A stretch of DNA of 10,143 bases, taken from positions 1 through 10,143 of the forward strand of contig CAMLRV010000072.1 in the NCBI GenBank assembly GCA_946482495.1, read 5' to 3'. The translations under genes and the position numbers were made by a program. The number at the start of each line of letters is the position of its first letter. Within the stretch, counting starts at the first letter, position 1. Source of the stretch: an uncultured Flavobacteriia bacterium. Lineage in GTDB: Bacteria > Bacteroidota > Bacteroidia > Flavobacteriales > Flavobacteriaceae. Shown piece by piece: positions 1-6,177 of the stretch. The notes beneath the pieces were generated by a model. The model had not been told where the DNA came from. It was given only the letters and a program-made list of their open reading frames with translations, and did no database searches.

Positions 1-183
1 AACAATATTAAAATTAATGACGGATTAAAAATTGATGTCGATATTAATCAATTAATTGAGAAAATATACATTCATCCAAAATCAGAAAACTGGTATAAAA
101 AACTAGTTATTGAACTGGTTTCGAAATTAGATTATAACATTGAAATTGAAAAATCAGATTTAGAAAGTGATATTTTGATTTAG
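1..183 (+). CDS. 3' end of an unrecognised plus-strand gene (partial)
   Basis: Frame 1 is open from the first base to a TAG stop at 181-183 and gives 60 residues with no in-frame ATG, so the start lies left of the window. The visible part is rich in Ile, Asp, Lys and Glu (for example IDVDINQLIEKIYIHP, then a helix-like stretch around KLVIELVSKL) and ends in SDILI. It has no membrane segment, Cys or His cluster, or catalytic motif that I recognise, so it is probably the soluble tail of a cytoplasmic protein. It converges on the lipoprotein gene, with 10 bases between the two stop codons. The codon usage and A+T richness match the rest of the window, which supports real coding sequence. I cannot name a family from this fragment. 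Confidence 0.6.
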   Translation, partial: NNIKINDGLKIDVDINQLIEKIYIHPKSENWYKKLVIELVSKLDYNIEIEKSDLESDILI

Positions 184-193
184 ATTTTAAATC

Positions 194-889
194 CTACAAA
201 GGAAAATACTCCGAAACCTTATTATCTTTTAAGTTCAAGAAATGATAATGAATTTTGTCTTTCTTATCAAACTCACCATTTTTATTAGCGTCTTCAATAG
301 TTCGGAAAAATATTTTATTAGTTGCTTCGATGTGTTTCCAGTCTACTAATTCTTGTAATTCTGGTGAAACTTTCGTGAAGTTTTTGCCAAGTTCTGTACT
401 AATATAAAGCGATTTAATATCATTGGAATCAATTACTCCGTCTTGATTCGTATCCGCATCTGCTAAAATATACATTAGCATTTTGTAGTTTTTGATAAAT
501 GAAACGCGCTCTATCAGCATAACTTTATCTGTCAAAACATATAAAGAATCAGAACCAATTTCTTGAAATTTCAAATTTTGCATATATCCCGTAATTTCAT
601 TTTCCATAGAATTTGAAACATTAAATCCAACTACACCTTCATAGGAATTGGTAGTTTCATAACTTCCTTTTTTGTTGATATCACCTAAAGTTAAATTTCC
701 AATTGTATATACCAATACATTTGAGCCTTCAAATTGAATTGGCAAATCGGCTACTTCCAATTTGGTAGTATCTTTCTGTGGCGATTTTGCTTCTTTTTCT
801 GTGTATTTTACTTTTGGTTTGTCTTTTTCTTTCTGACAAGAAAAAATCAACACACTAGAAGCTAAAAGGATGTATATATAATTTTTCAT
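194..889 (-). CDS. Lipoprotein with two EF-hand/dockerin-like calcium-binding loops
   Basis: The protein has 231 residues. A second ATG lies 30 bases upstream at 919, but the start at 889 is chosen because it gives a clean lipoprotein signal: MKNYIY, a hydrophobic core, then LIFSC with the lipidated Cys at 18. The mature end reads CQKEKDKPK; a charged stretch after Cys resembles surface-export signals known for Capnocytophaga and Flavobacterium lipoproteins. Residues 23-45 form a Lys/Glu/Pro-rich linker. Two 12-residue calcium-type loops follow the DxNxDGxxDxxD pattern: D146-N148-D150-G151-D154-D157 and D200-N202-N204-G205-D208-D211. No enzyme motif is seen. It is the last gene of the peptidase-receptor operon, 37 bases after the receptor stop, so it may be a calcium-dependent surface partner of that receptor. 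The lipoprotein call is firm, calcium binding is likely, and the role is unknown. Confidence 0.85.
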   Translation of the reverse strand: MKNYIYILLASSVLIFSCQKEKDKPKVKYTEKEAKSPQKDTTKLEVADLPIQFEGSNVLVYTIGNLTLGDINKKGSYETTNSYEGVVGFNVSNSMENEITGYMQNLKFQEIGSDSLYVLTDKVMLIERVSFIKNYKMLMYILADADTNQDGVIDSNDIKSLYISTELGKNFTKVSPELQELVDWKHIEATNKIFFRTIEDANKNGEFDKKDKIHYHFLNLKDNKVSEYFPL

Positions 890-907
890 ATGTTCCAGTT
901 TGAGTAT

Positions 908-915
908 CAAATATA
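908..915 (-). promoter_or_regulatory. Possible internal -7 box (TATATTTG) ahead of the lipoprotein gene
   Basis: Read on the minus strand, the motif TATATTTG fits the Bacteroidota -7 consensus TAnnTTTG. It lies 18 bases before the lipoprotein ATG, in the short gap after the receptor gene. The nearest upstream TTG (bases 942-944) is 26 bases away, longer than the usual 17-23, so the -33 element is not convincing. If real, it would allow some expression of the lipoprotein independent of the operon. In such A+T-rich DNA the match may be chance. Confidence 0.22.
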
Positions 916-926
916 GCAATTTGAAA

Positions 927-3395
927 TTAAATTCTCATACTCAATTTTAAGTTAAACGTTCTTGTAGTTAAATAATTTGGCACTCCATATTGTGATTTTG
1001 TATACACATCACGCACCCAAGTATTCGTAATAGAGTTTTGATTGTTAAACATATTATAGATTTCAAAACCTAAGCTAAATTCTGAAAAGTTAGACAACCA
1101 TTTTCTGTGAGCTCCTAGTTTTGCATCCTTAAATACATAAGAAAAACCGGCATCAGCTCTACGATAATCGTTCAAACGCATTTGATAATCATATGGATCT
1201 GCGTAAGCTGGTGAACCACCTGGTAAACCTGTATTATAAACCAAATTCAAGTACATTTTTAAACTTGGAATGTTGGGCATATAATCTTGAAATAAAATCG
1301 CAAACTTTAAACGTTGATCAGTTGGACGCGCTATATAACCTCTTCCACCTTGATTTTCTTCTGTTTTTAAATAACCAAATGTAAACCAAGATTCTACGCC
1401 AGGAACGAATTCTCCATTTAAACGACCATCAAATCCGTATACATAAGCTGTTGCGTTATTATTTGCTTCATATCTGATACGAACATTATCAATTGTATAG
1501 GTATTTACATCGGATATGGTTTTATAATATGCTTCAGAAACTAACTTAAAAGGTCTTTCCCACATTTGAAAACTATAATCGTGACCTAATACAAAATGTA
1601 TTGATTTTTGGTCTTTTACATTCGGATTTACGCTTCCATCATGAGCACGTAATTCTCTATAAAATGGAGGTTGATTGTACATTCCGACAGAAAAACGGAA
1701 AATCATCTCTTTTTCCCATTTTGGTTTTAAAATAAATTGCGCTCTTGGCGAAAATGTAAATTGATTGTCGCCAGAAAATCCATTATTTGAAACCATCCAA
1801 CTTTGTCCACGAACTCCAGCATTTACATAATAAGTATGCTCACCAAATTTCCCTTCATGATTCCAATTTAAATAGGCATTGAAACGCTGAATTGTAGTAT
1901 TATTTTTAGCACGAACATTTTGATAGGGTGCTAATGGCCCGTAATACGGATTATAAGGTTGATCATTGATATATTCTAGCAACGGATTTGGCAAGGAGAA
2001 ACCAGCTGAATCCACAACTTCCCACTCTACTACTCTATCCCTAATGTTTTCATAATTGTGTTTAAAGCTCCATTCTACAACATTGTCATCGTCCAATTTA
2101 TGATTTCCTTTTACTTCATTAGTTACAATTAAAGCATCTAAGTTATTACGAGCATGATTTAATTGCGAACCAATTCCGCGAGAATACACTACGTCACCAA
2201 AAGTTTCCGAACCAATATTGGAATCCACTTCTCCTAATCGATATTGAGCTAAAATGTCGTAATATTCTTGCTCAACCGTATGATATGCAGAAGAAATATA
2301 TTTGTATTTATTATTTTTATTGGGTTCATAAACGGATTTAATTGCACCAAAAAATGTTGTGTATTTATCTTTTTCTTTTCCTTCATAATCAATTAACAAA
2401 GCTATAGGCTCACTTACTGTTCCAAAATTCGTTTGACGAGAAGTTGGTTCGTAATTGTAATTGTTTTGTGCAATATTCCCTAAGAAACTAAAATTCCATT
2501 TCGTGTTTAAATTATAATTAAACAACGATTGTACATCTAAAAATGAAGGTTTGTAATTAGATTGTGTTTCCTGACTTTTTACTAAAAGCGAATTATTTCT
2601 ATATCGAACACCAGTAATATTGCTCCACTTTTGATTTTTAGAAACGCCTTCAGCAAAAATACTTCCACCCATTAAACTCGCTTCTAGACCTGCATGAAAC
2701 GATTTCGGATTTCGGTAAGCAATATCTAAAACCGAAGATAATTTATCTCCATATTTGGCTTGAAATCCACCTGCATAAAAATCGATATTTTGAACTAAAT
2801 CGGTATTGGTAAAACTCAAACCTTCTTGTTGTCCTGAACGAATTAAAAACGGACGATATACTTCAATCTCATTTACATACACTAAGTTTTCATCGTAATT
2901 TCCACCACGAACCGCATACGAAGTACTTAATTCATTATTGGAATATACACCTGGCAAGGTTTTAATTAAGTTTTCAACTCCTGCATTCGCTCCAGGAATT
3001 CTTCGTATGATTACTGGCGATACTGCAGTTGCTCCGTTAATTTTTCTATTTTTACCAGTAATCACAACTGTTTCAATTACTTCGTTTACAGTACTTAAAA
3101 TCGGATTCCATTCAAAATCTTCGTTAGGCTTTAAATTCACCTTATATGTCGAATTTTTAAAACTATTTTGAGAATAAGTTATTGTGACTTCCTTGTTCGC
3201 ATCAATTTCTAATACATAAAAACCGTTTTTATTTGTTGCAGTATTCGAATTTGGTGAACTTACCGTAACATTTTCTATAGGTTGTTTATCTTCATTTAAA
3301 ACCACACCTTTAATTCTTGCTTTTTGAGCAAAAGAAAAAGAAGAAATTAAAACAAAAAATAAAATAAATTGAACTGACTTTATATGTAAACGCAT
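927..3395 (-). CDS. TonB-dependent outer-membrane receptor with N-terminal carboxypeptidase-regulatory-like domain
   Basis: This 822-residue protein is predicted to be a 22-strand outer-membrane beta-barrel that imports a ligand using energy from TonB/ExbBD. The signal peptide is residues 1-23 or so (hydrophobic core, then SFAQ). Residues 26-100 form a CarboxypepD_reg-like beta-sandwich (KGVVLNEDKQPIENVTV, then TNKNGFYVLEI). ETVVITG at 109-114 is the usual link into the plug, and the plug runs over about 120-230 with NLIKTLPGV, AVRGGNYDENLVYVNEIEVY and FYAGGFQAKYGDKLSSVLDI. The rest is Tyr/Asn/Phe-rich barrel ending in FNLKLSMRI. Length and domain order are complete. No SusD-like gene is next to it, so it is not a typical SusC of a polysaccharide locus, and the substrate cannot be told. 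It starts 3 bases after the peptidase stop with no Shine-Dalgarno sequence, which suggests translational coupling. Confidence 0.95.
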   Translation of the reverse strand: MRLHIKSVQFILFFVLISSFSFAQKARIKGVVLNEDKQPIENVTVSSPNSNTATNKNGFYVLEIDANKEVTITYSQNSFKNSTYKVNLKPNEDFEWNPILSTVNEVIETVVITGKNRKINGATAVSPVIIRRIPGANAGVENLIKTLPGVYSNNELSTSYAVRGGNYDENLVYVNEIEVYRPFLIRSGQQEGLSFTNTDLVQNIDFYAGGFQAKYGDKLSSVLDIAYRNPKSFHAGLEASLMGGSIFAEGVSKNQKWSNITGVRYRNNSLLVKSQETQSNYKPSFLDVQSLFNYNLNTKWNFSFLGNIAQNNYNYEPTSRQTNFGTVSEPIALLIDYEGKEKDKYTTFFGAIKSVYEPNKNNKYKYISSAYHTVEQEYYDILAQYRLGEVDSNIGSETFGDVVYSRGIGSQLNHARNNLDALIVTNEVKGNHKLDDDNVVEWSFKHNYENIRDRVVEWEVVDSAGFSLPNPLLEYINDQPYNPYYGPLAPYQNVRAKNNTTIQRFNAYLNWNHEGKFGEHTYYVNAGVRGQSWMVSNNGFSGDNQFTFSPRAQFILKPKWEKEMIFRFSVGMYNQPPFYRELRAHDGSVNPNVKDQKSIHFVLGHDYSFQMWERPFKLVSEAYYKTISDVNTYTIDNVRIRYEANNNATAYVYGFDGRLNGEFVPGVESWFTFGYLKTEENQGGRGYIARPTDQRLKFAILFQDYMPNIPSLKMYLNLVYNTGLPGGSPAYADPYDYQMRLNDYRRADAGFSYVFKDAKLGAHRKWLSNFSEFSLGFEIYNMFNNQNSITNTWVRDVYTKSQYGVPNYLTTRTFNLKLSMRI

Positions 3396-3398
3396 AAA

Positions 3399-5075
3399 TT
3401 AATATATAAAATTGGATGTAAATGTGGTGGTATTTTCTAATTTATCCGTAACCACAATTTTAATATCGTTTTTTCCTGAAATTACTTTTCCATCTTTTAA
3501 ATTATGAACCAATTTTTTGGTTTTGTAATCGTATTCCATTAAAATCCACTCTCCATTTAAATACGCATTGTACGTATCAATTCCAGATAAAGCATCACTA
3601 ATAGATACACTTAACGTAGATAATTTCGAAATATTGCTACCTTCAATAAAGTTCGGATTGTATACACGTGGTGCTACATTGTCAAATCCAACTTTATATT
3701 TCCCAAAAGCTTTCACTTTTGCAGAAACCTTATCCGCTTTTCTAAAAGACGAATTGTATTCTAATTTAAAACCTAAAACCGTTCCAACAAAAGCTTTTTT
3801 CTTTTCTTCTTCAGATAAATGCGACATATCTAATGTGATGGTCATTCCATTCTGAATAGCTTCATAATTATCTTCAATATCTAAAACACCATCTTTTTCA
3901 CTAATATTTAAATAGGCGTTTTCATATAAAGTATTCGCTGGAAGATAAACAGATGTTTTCTCGAATTCGTAATTATTATCCGATTTGGCTTTAATATAAT
4001 ATTTCCCTTTTGTAATTGTAGAAGTTGGACTAACTTCTTTTTCATAACAAATTGGTACATTTACAGTTGTTTTATTTCCATGAAAATCAGAAACTTCAAT
4101 TCTAAAAGTATAATTTACATTGGGTTTAATCTCTAAAAACCCATTTTTAGTGTTTCCGCTAACAATAGACAACGGATAACTTTCTTTCATAAATAATTTC
4201 TGAAAACGTTGTTTTAACTTCTTATATCTATAGAAATCAATAAAATAATTGATATGCTTCGATTCGTCAAAAGCGAAAGTATCAAACTCGTATTTAAAAT
4301 TTGGCGAACCATTTAAAAAACTCTCGACTTTATAAACGCCGTTTTTATTATAATTATTAGTTGATAAATCGTACGTATTAAGCGCAAAGCCAATTTTCCC
4401 ATTGGTAGCAATTTTGGAAGCTAAAAAAGAACCATCAACTTGTTTCTGTAAAGACAAACTCACTGGATTCCTACTTTTATTTACAAATGTGGAATCATTA
4501 ACTGGATAAACCATCAGACTTGAGATAACAGGAGTCATTTCGTCTTTTATTAATTTACTCATTCCAAATGCCATTGGATTGATAATTTTTTCTGAAGCCG
4601 TATCTCTAAATTCGAAATGCAAATGTGGACCACCGCTACCTCCAGAATTACCTGATAAAGCAATAATTTCCGATTGAGTAACTTTTAAAGTACTAGGATA
4701 CAATTCTACTTCATAACTTTTTTGCTTGTATTGTTGCTCTTTCACATACGCTTCAATTTTATCACTAAACTTTTGAAGATGTCCGTAAACAGTAGTATAT
4801 CCATTTGGATGAGCAATATAAAGTGCTTTTCCATAACCGAAAGCAGAAACTTTAATTCGAACTACCATTCCGTCTGCTGAGGCATAAACAGGTAAACCTT
4901 CTACATTGTTGGTTCGAATGTCTAATCCGGAATGAAAATGATTGGGACGTAATTCACCAAAAGTTCCCGATAAGTTAATCGGAATGTCTAAAGGGGAACG
5001 AAAATAATCTTTGGGATACTGTGCAAAAATAAATTGACTGGCAGATACTAATAAAATGGCTATAAACTTTTTCAT
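3399..5075 (-). CDS. Secreted M23 (LytM/lysostaphin-type) zinc metallopeptidase
   Basis: This 558-residue exported peptidase probably cuts peptidoglycan cross-bridges or regulates wall remodelling in the periplasm. The signal peptide is residues 1-18 (MKKFIAILLV..., cleavage near FIFA-QYP). The M23 domain covers about 25-170. It has H48 and D52 in HSGLD, H99 in VYGHLQ, and H151 and H153 in GPHLHFEF. These match the zinc ligands (His, Asp, last His) and the catalytic His pair of LytM, so the enzyme looks active. An insertion of about 25 residues (EQQYKQKSYEVELYPSTLK) lies between the VYGHL motif and the Gly/Ser-rich HLH motif. Residues 180-558 are beta-rich with no named domain; the end (SDALSGIDTYNAYLNG onward) looks like an Ig-like fold. 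It heads the operon with the TonB-dependent receptor and lipoprotein. The start is supported by the signal peptide. Confidence 0.93.
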   Translation of the reverse strand: MKKFIAILLVSASQFIFAQYPKDYFRSPLDIPINLSGTFGELRPNHFHSGLDIRTNNVEGLPVYASADGMVVRIKVSAFGYGKALYIAHPNGYTTVYGHLQKFSDKIEAYVKEQQYKQKSYEVELYPSTLKVTQSEIIALSGNSGGSGGPHLHFEFRDTASEKIINPMAFGMSKLIKDEMTPVISSLMVYPVNDSTFVNKSRNPVSLSLQKQVDGSFLASKIATNGKIGFALNTYDLSTNNYNKNGVYKVESFLNGSPNFKYEFDTFAFDESKHINYFIDFYRYKKLKQRFQKLFMKESYPLSIVSGNTKNGFLEIKPNVNYTFRIEVSDFHGNKTTVNVPICYEKEVSPTSTITKGKYYIKAKSDNNYEFEKTSVYLPANTLYENAYLNISEKDGVLDIEDNYEAIQNGMTITLDMSHLSEEEKKKAFVGTVLGFKLEYNSSFRKADKVSAKVKAFGKYKVGFDNVAPRVYNPNFIEGSNISKLSTLSVSISDALSGIDTYNAYLNGEWILMEYDYKTKKLVHNLKDGKVISGKNDIKIVVTDKLENTTTFTSNFIY

Positions 5076-5122
5076 TTTGGTTTTTGATTTGTGCTAAAAT
5101 AATAAATTCATTATGAAGAGCC

Positions 5123-5150
5123 AAGTAAAAAGTAAAAAGTATAAAAAAAT
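5123..5150. repeat. Heptanucleotide A/T-rich tandem repeat in the peptidase leader
   Basis: The plus strand reads AAGTAAA, AAGTAAA, AAGTATA, then an A-rich degenerate unit, with a 7-base period. It lies 48-75 bases before the peptidase ATG, in the probable leader or promoter of the minus-strand operon. On the minus strand each unit gives TACTTTT- or TACTTGG-like strings, weakly resembling the -7 box TAnnTTTG. Copy-number change here could alter spacing in the leader, but no such effect can be seen from one sequence. Confidence 0.5.
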
Positions 5151-5199
5151 TAAAATTTTATTCTTAAGGCTTTTGAATCTAAAACAGAATTATCAACCA

Positions 5200-5207
5200 C
5201 AAACATA
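5200..5207 (-). promoter_or_regulatory. Candidate -7 box (TATGTTTG) for the peptidase-receptor-lipoprotein operon
   Basis: On the minus strand TATGTTTG fits TAnnTTTG exactly. It lies 125 bases before the peptidase ATG and would give a long A/T-rich leader containing the heptanucleotide repeat. No TTG lies at the usual 17-23 spacing upstream; the nearest, at 5237-5239, is 29 bases away. It is therefore a half-supported promoter. Confidence 0.3.
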
Positions 5208-5229
5208 ATCATAATCAATAAGTTAGAAA

Positions 5230-5260
5230 TCATTAACAAGTCGTTATCATATCGTTATCA
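5230..5260. promoter_or_regulatory. Helically phased 11-bp direct repeats, a possible operator
   Basis: TCGTTATCA occurs twice exactly, at 5241-5249 and 5252-5260, an 11-base period. A weaker copy (TCATTAACA, 7 of 9) sits one period upstream at 5230-5238. The last copy ends four bases before the TAACTTTG box at 5265. Equal spacing of about one helical turn just upstream of a promoter suggests a regulator binding the same DNA face several times. The core resembles part of LytTR-type half sites (GTT centre), but the match is incomplete and the spacing differs from the usual two-turn layout. The regulator is unknown, and the site lies between divergent genes so it could affect either. Confidence 0.45.
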
Positions 5261-5264
5261 CTTA

Positions 5265-5272
5265 TAACTTTG
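5265..5272 (+). promoter_or_regulatory. Likely -7 box (TAACTTTG) for the secreted YD-like repeat protein
   Basis: TAACTTTG fits the Bacteroidota -7 consensus TAnnTTTG exactly, on the coding strand and 78 bases before the ATG at 5351. Transcription would begin near 5278, giving a leader of roughly 70 bases. No TTG lies at the -33 distance. Instead that region holds the 11-bp direct repeats, which fits a promoter that needs an activator. Confidence 0.5.
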
Positions 5273-5350
5273 GCTTTGGCACAGCAATTGGAAATACCTA
5301 ATTAAGAAAGAAATTTCGTAAAAATGTTTAACAATTAAAATTTAGAAATC

Positions 5351-6046
5351 ATGAGAAAAATTACATTTTTAGTTGCCAGTTTTTTATTAATGTTAAACGC
5401 AACAACTGCACAAGAAATAAGAACTGACAGACGTGGAAACGGAAACGGTCATTATAATGGAAATGGTCACCATAATGGTCATAATGATTATTATGCAATT
5501 GATTACAGAGATGCAGAACCGATTGAATTTAGAGAAAGAGGAATTTCATTTTATGTTTTTCCGAATGGAGATTTCGATTTCTATACAGGAAATGGAAGTT
5601 ATATAGCTAGACGTGGCGGAGCTCCTGCTACAAACATAGAAGATCGTGGTGTAAGAGGAATTAGAATTGAGCACGACTATAATGGTAGAGTTAGACGAGT
5701 TGGAAATGTTTTTATCAACTATGATTACTACGGAAGAGTAAGAAGAATTGGTAGTGTATACATGACTTACAACAGTTTTGCTTTAACAAGAATTGGTGGG
5801 ATGAGAATCTTTTATAACTATCACGGACAAATAGTTGGTGTTACAGGTTATATTAACGCTTACAACTACGGATATGTATACAACCCTTGTCCCGCTGGTT
5901 ATAGCGGTGGTGCATATCACGATGATGATTATGGAAATTATGATGATGACGATTTTTACTACTACAAAAAAGATGGTAGCAAAGAAAAAATGAAAAGAGA
6001 AGACATCGACGGTATTAAAAAAGATGCAGTTGAACGAAAAGGATAG
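5351..6046 (+). CDS. Secreted low-complexity protein with four YD-like repeats, function unknown
   Basis: The protein has 231 residues with a clear signal peptide (1-20, cleavage near NATTA-QEI) and no other membrane segment or lipobox Cys, so it should be periplasmic or released. Four regions follow. Residues 29-46 are Gly/Asn/His-rich (GNGNGHYNGNGHHNGHND) and could bind metal. Residues 58-85 hold FYVFPNGDFDFYTGNG. Residues 107-169 carry four imperfect 15-16-residue units: two strong (EHDYNGRVRRVGNVFI, NYDYYGRVRRIGSVYM) and two degenerate. Residues 190-205 are Asp/Tyr-rich, followed by a highly charged Lys/Glu tail. The repeats resemble single YD/RHS beta-strands but are far too few for an RHS cage. 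The start follows an A-rich leader without a Shine-Dalgarno sequence. It is a lone gene with its own promoter-like box and terminator. I recall similar unnamed proteins in flavobacteria but cannot assign a role. Confidence 0.85.
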   Translation: MRKITFLVASFLLMLNATTAQEIRTDRRGNGNGHYNGNGHHNGHNDYYAIDYRDAEPIEFRERGISFYVFPNGDFDFYTGNGSYIARRGGAPATNIEDRGVRGIRIEHDYNGRVRRVGNVFINYDYYGRVRRIGSVYMTYNSFALTRIGGMRIFYNYHGQIVGVTGYINAYNYGYVYNPCPAGYSGGAYHDDDYGNYDDDDFYYYKKDGSKEKMKREDIDGIKKDAVERKG

Positions 6047-6069
6047 TTTATAGTTGGTTGGTTGATGAG

Positions 6070-6105
6070 AAATCCCGTAACGTGAAAACGAAGCGGGATT
6101 TTTTT
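6070..6105 (+). terminator. Intrinsic terminator of the secreted repeat protein gene
   Basis: AAATCCCG (6070-6077) pairs with CGGGATTT (6094-6101). Inside, CGT/ACG pairs around a GAAA tetraloop (6084-6087), separated from the outer stem by a 3-by-3 internal loop. A run of seven T follows at 6099-6105. It begins 23 bases after the stop codon. In the minus direction only TTT-C-T-C follows the stem, so it would stop the convergent flippase transcript poorly. Confidence 0.9.
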
Positions 6106-6134
6106 ATGCTAGTGAATTTGGCATTATATTCATT

Positions 6135-6176
6135 GCGTAAAGATTTGCACGCAGATTGAAAGGATTAAAAGGATTT
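6135..6176. repeat. Possible dispersed intergenic repeat (GCGTAAAGATTTGCACGCAGATT type)
   Basis: The gap between the terminator and the flippase stop contains GCGTAAAGATTTGCACGC, then AGATTGAAAGGATTAAAAGG. Four RGATT cores occur at 6141, 6153, 6162 and 6171, the last three spaced 9 bases apart. I recall similar CGCAGATT...AAAGGATT strings repeated between genes in Flavobacterium genomes. Only one copy is in this window, so the repeat status is from memory, not shown here. Confidence 0.3.
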
Positions 6177-6177
6177 T

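Noticed and set aside
177..193. GATTT...AAATC inverted repeat between the two convergent stop codons, as a bidirectional terminator
   Set aside because: The stem is only five base pairs, all but one A-T, with no clear T-tract. Such pairs are expected by chance in this A+T-rich DNA.
1193..1384. Plus-strand open frame inside the TonB-dependent receptor gene (others similar at 2938-3171, 3568-3855 and 8559-8741, and a same-strand one at 7046-7234)
   Set aside because: All lie wholly inside well-supported genes in another frame, have no start context and no recognisable protein features.
927..3395. SusC of a polysaccharide-utilisation locus
   Set aside because: No SusD-like gene, glycoside hydrolase or hybrid two-component regulator is nearby. 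The neighbours are a wall peptidase and a calcium-loop lipoprotein.
5324..5338. Four-codon upstream frame (ATG TTT AAC AAT TAA) before the secreted repeat protein
   Set aside because: Such a short frame is expected by chance, and it has no ribosome-stalling features or regulatory codon run.
5677..5860. RHS/polymorphic toxin, because of the YD-like repeats
   Set aside because: Only about four short units, 231 residues in all, with no cage domain, no DPxG-type core end, no toxin tip and no immunity gene.
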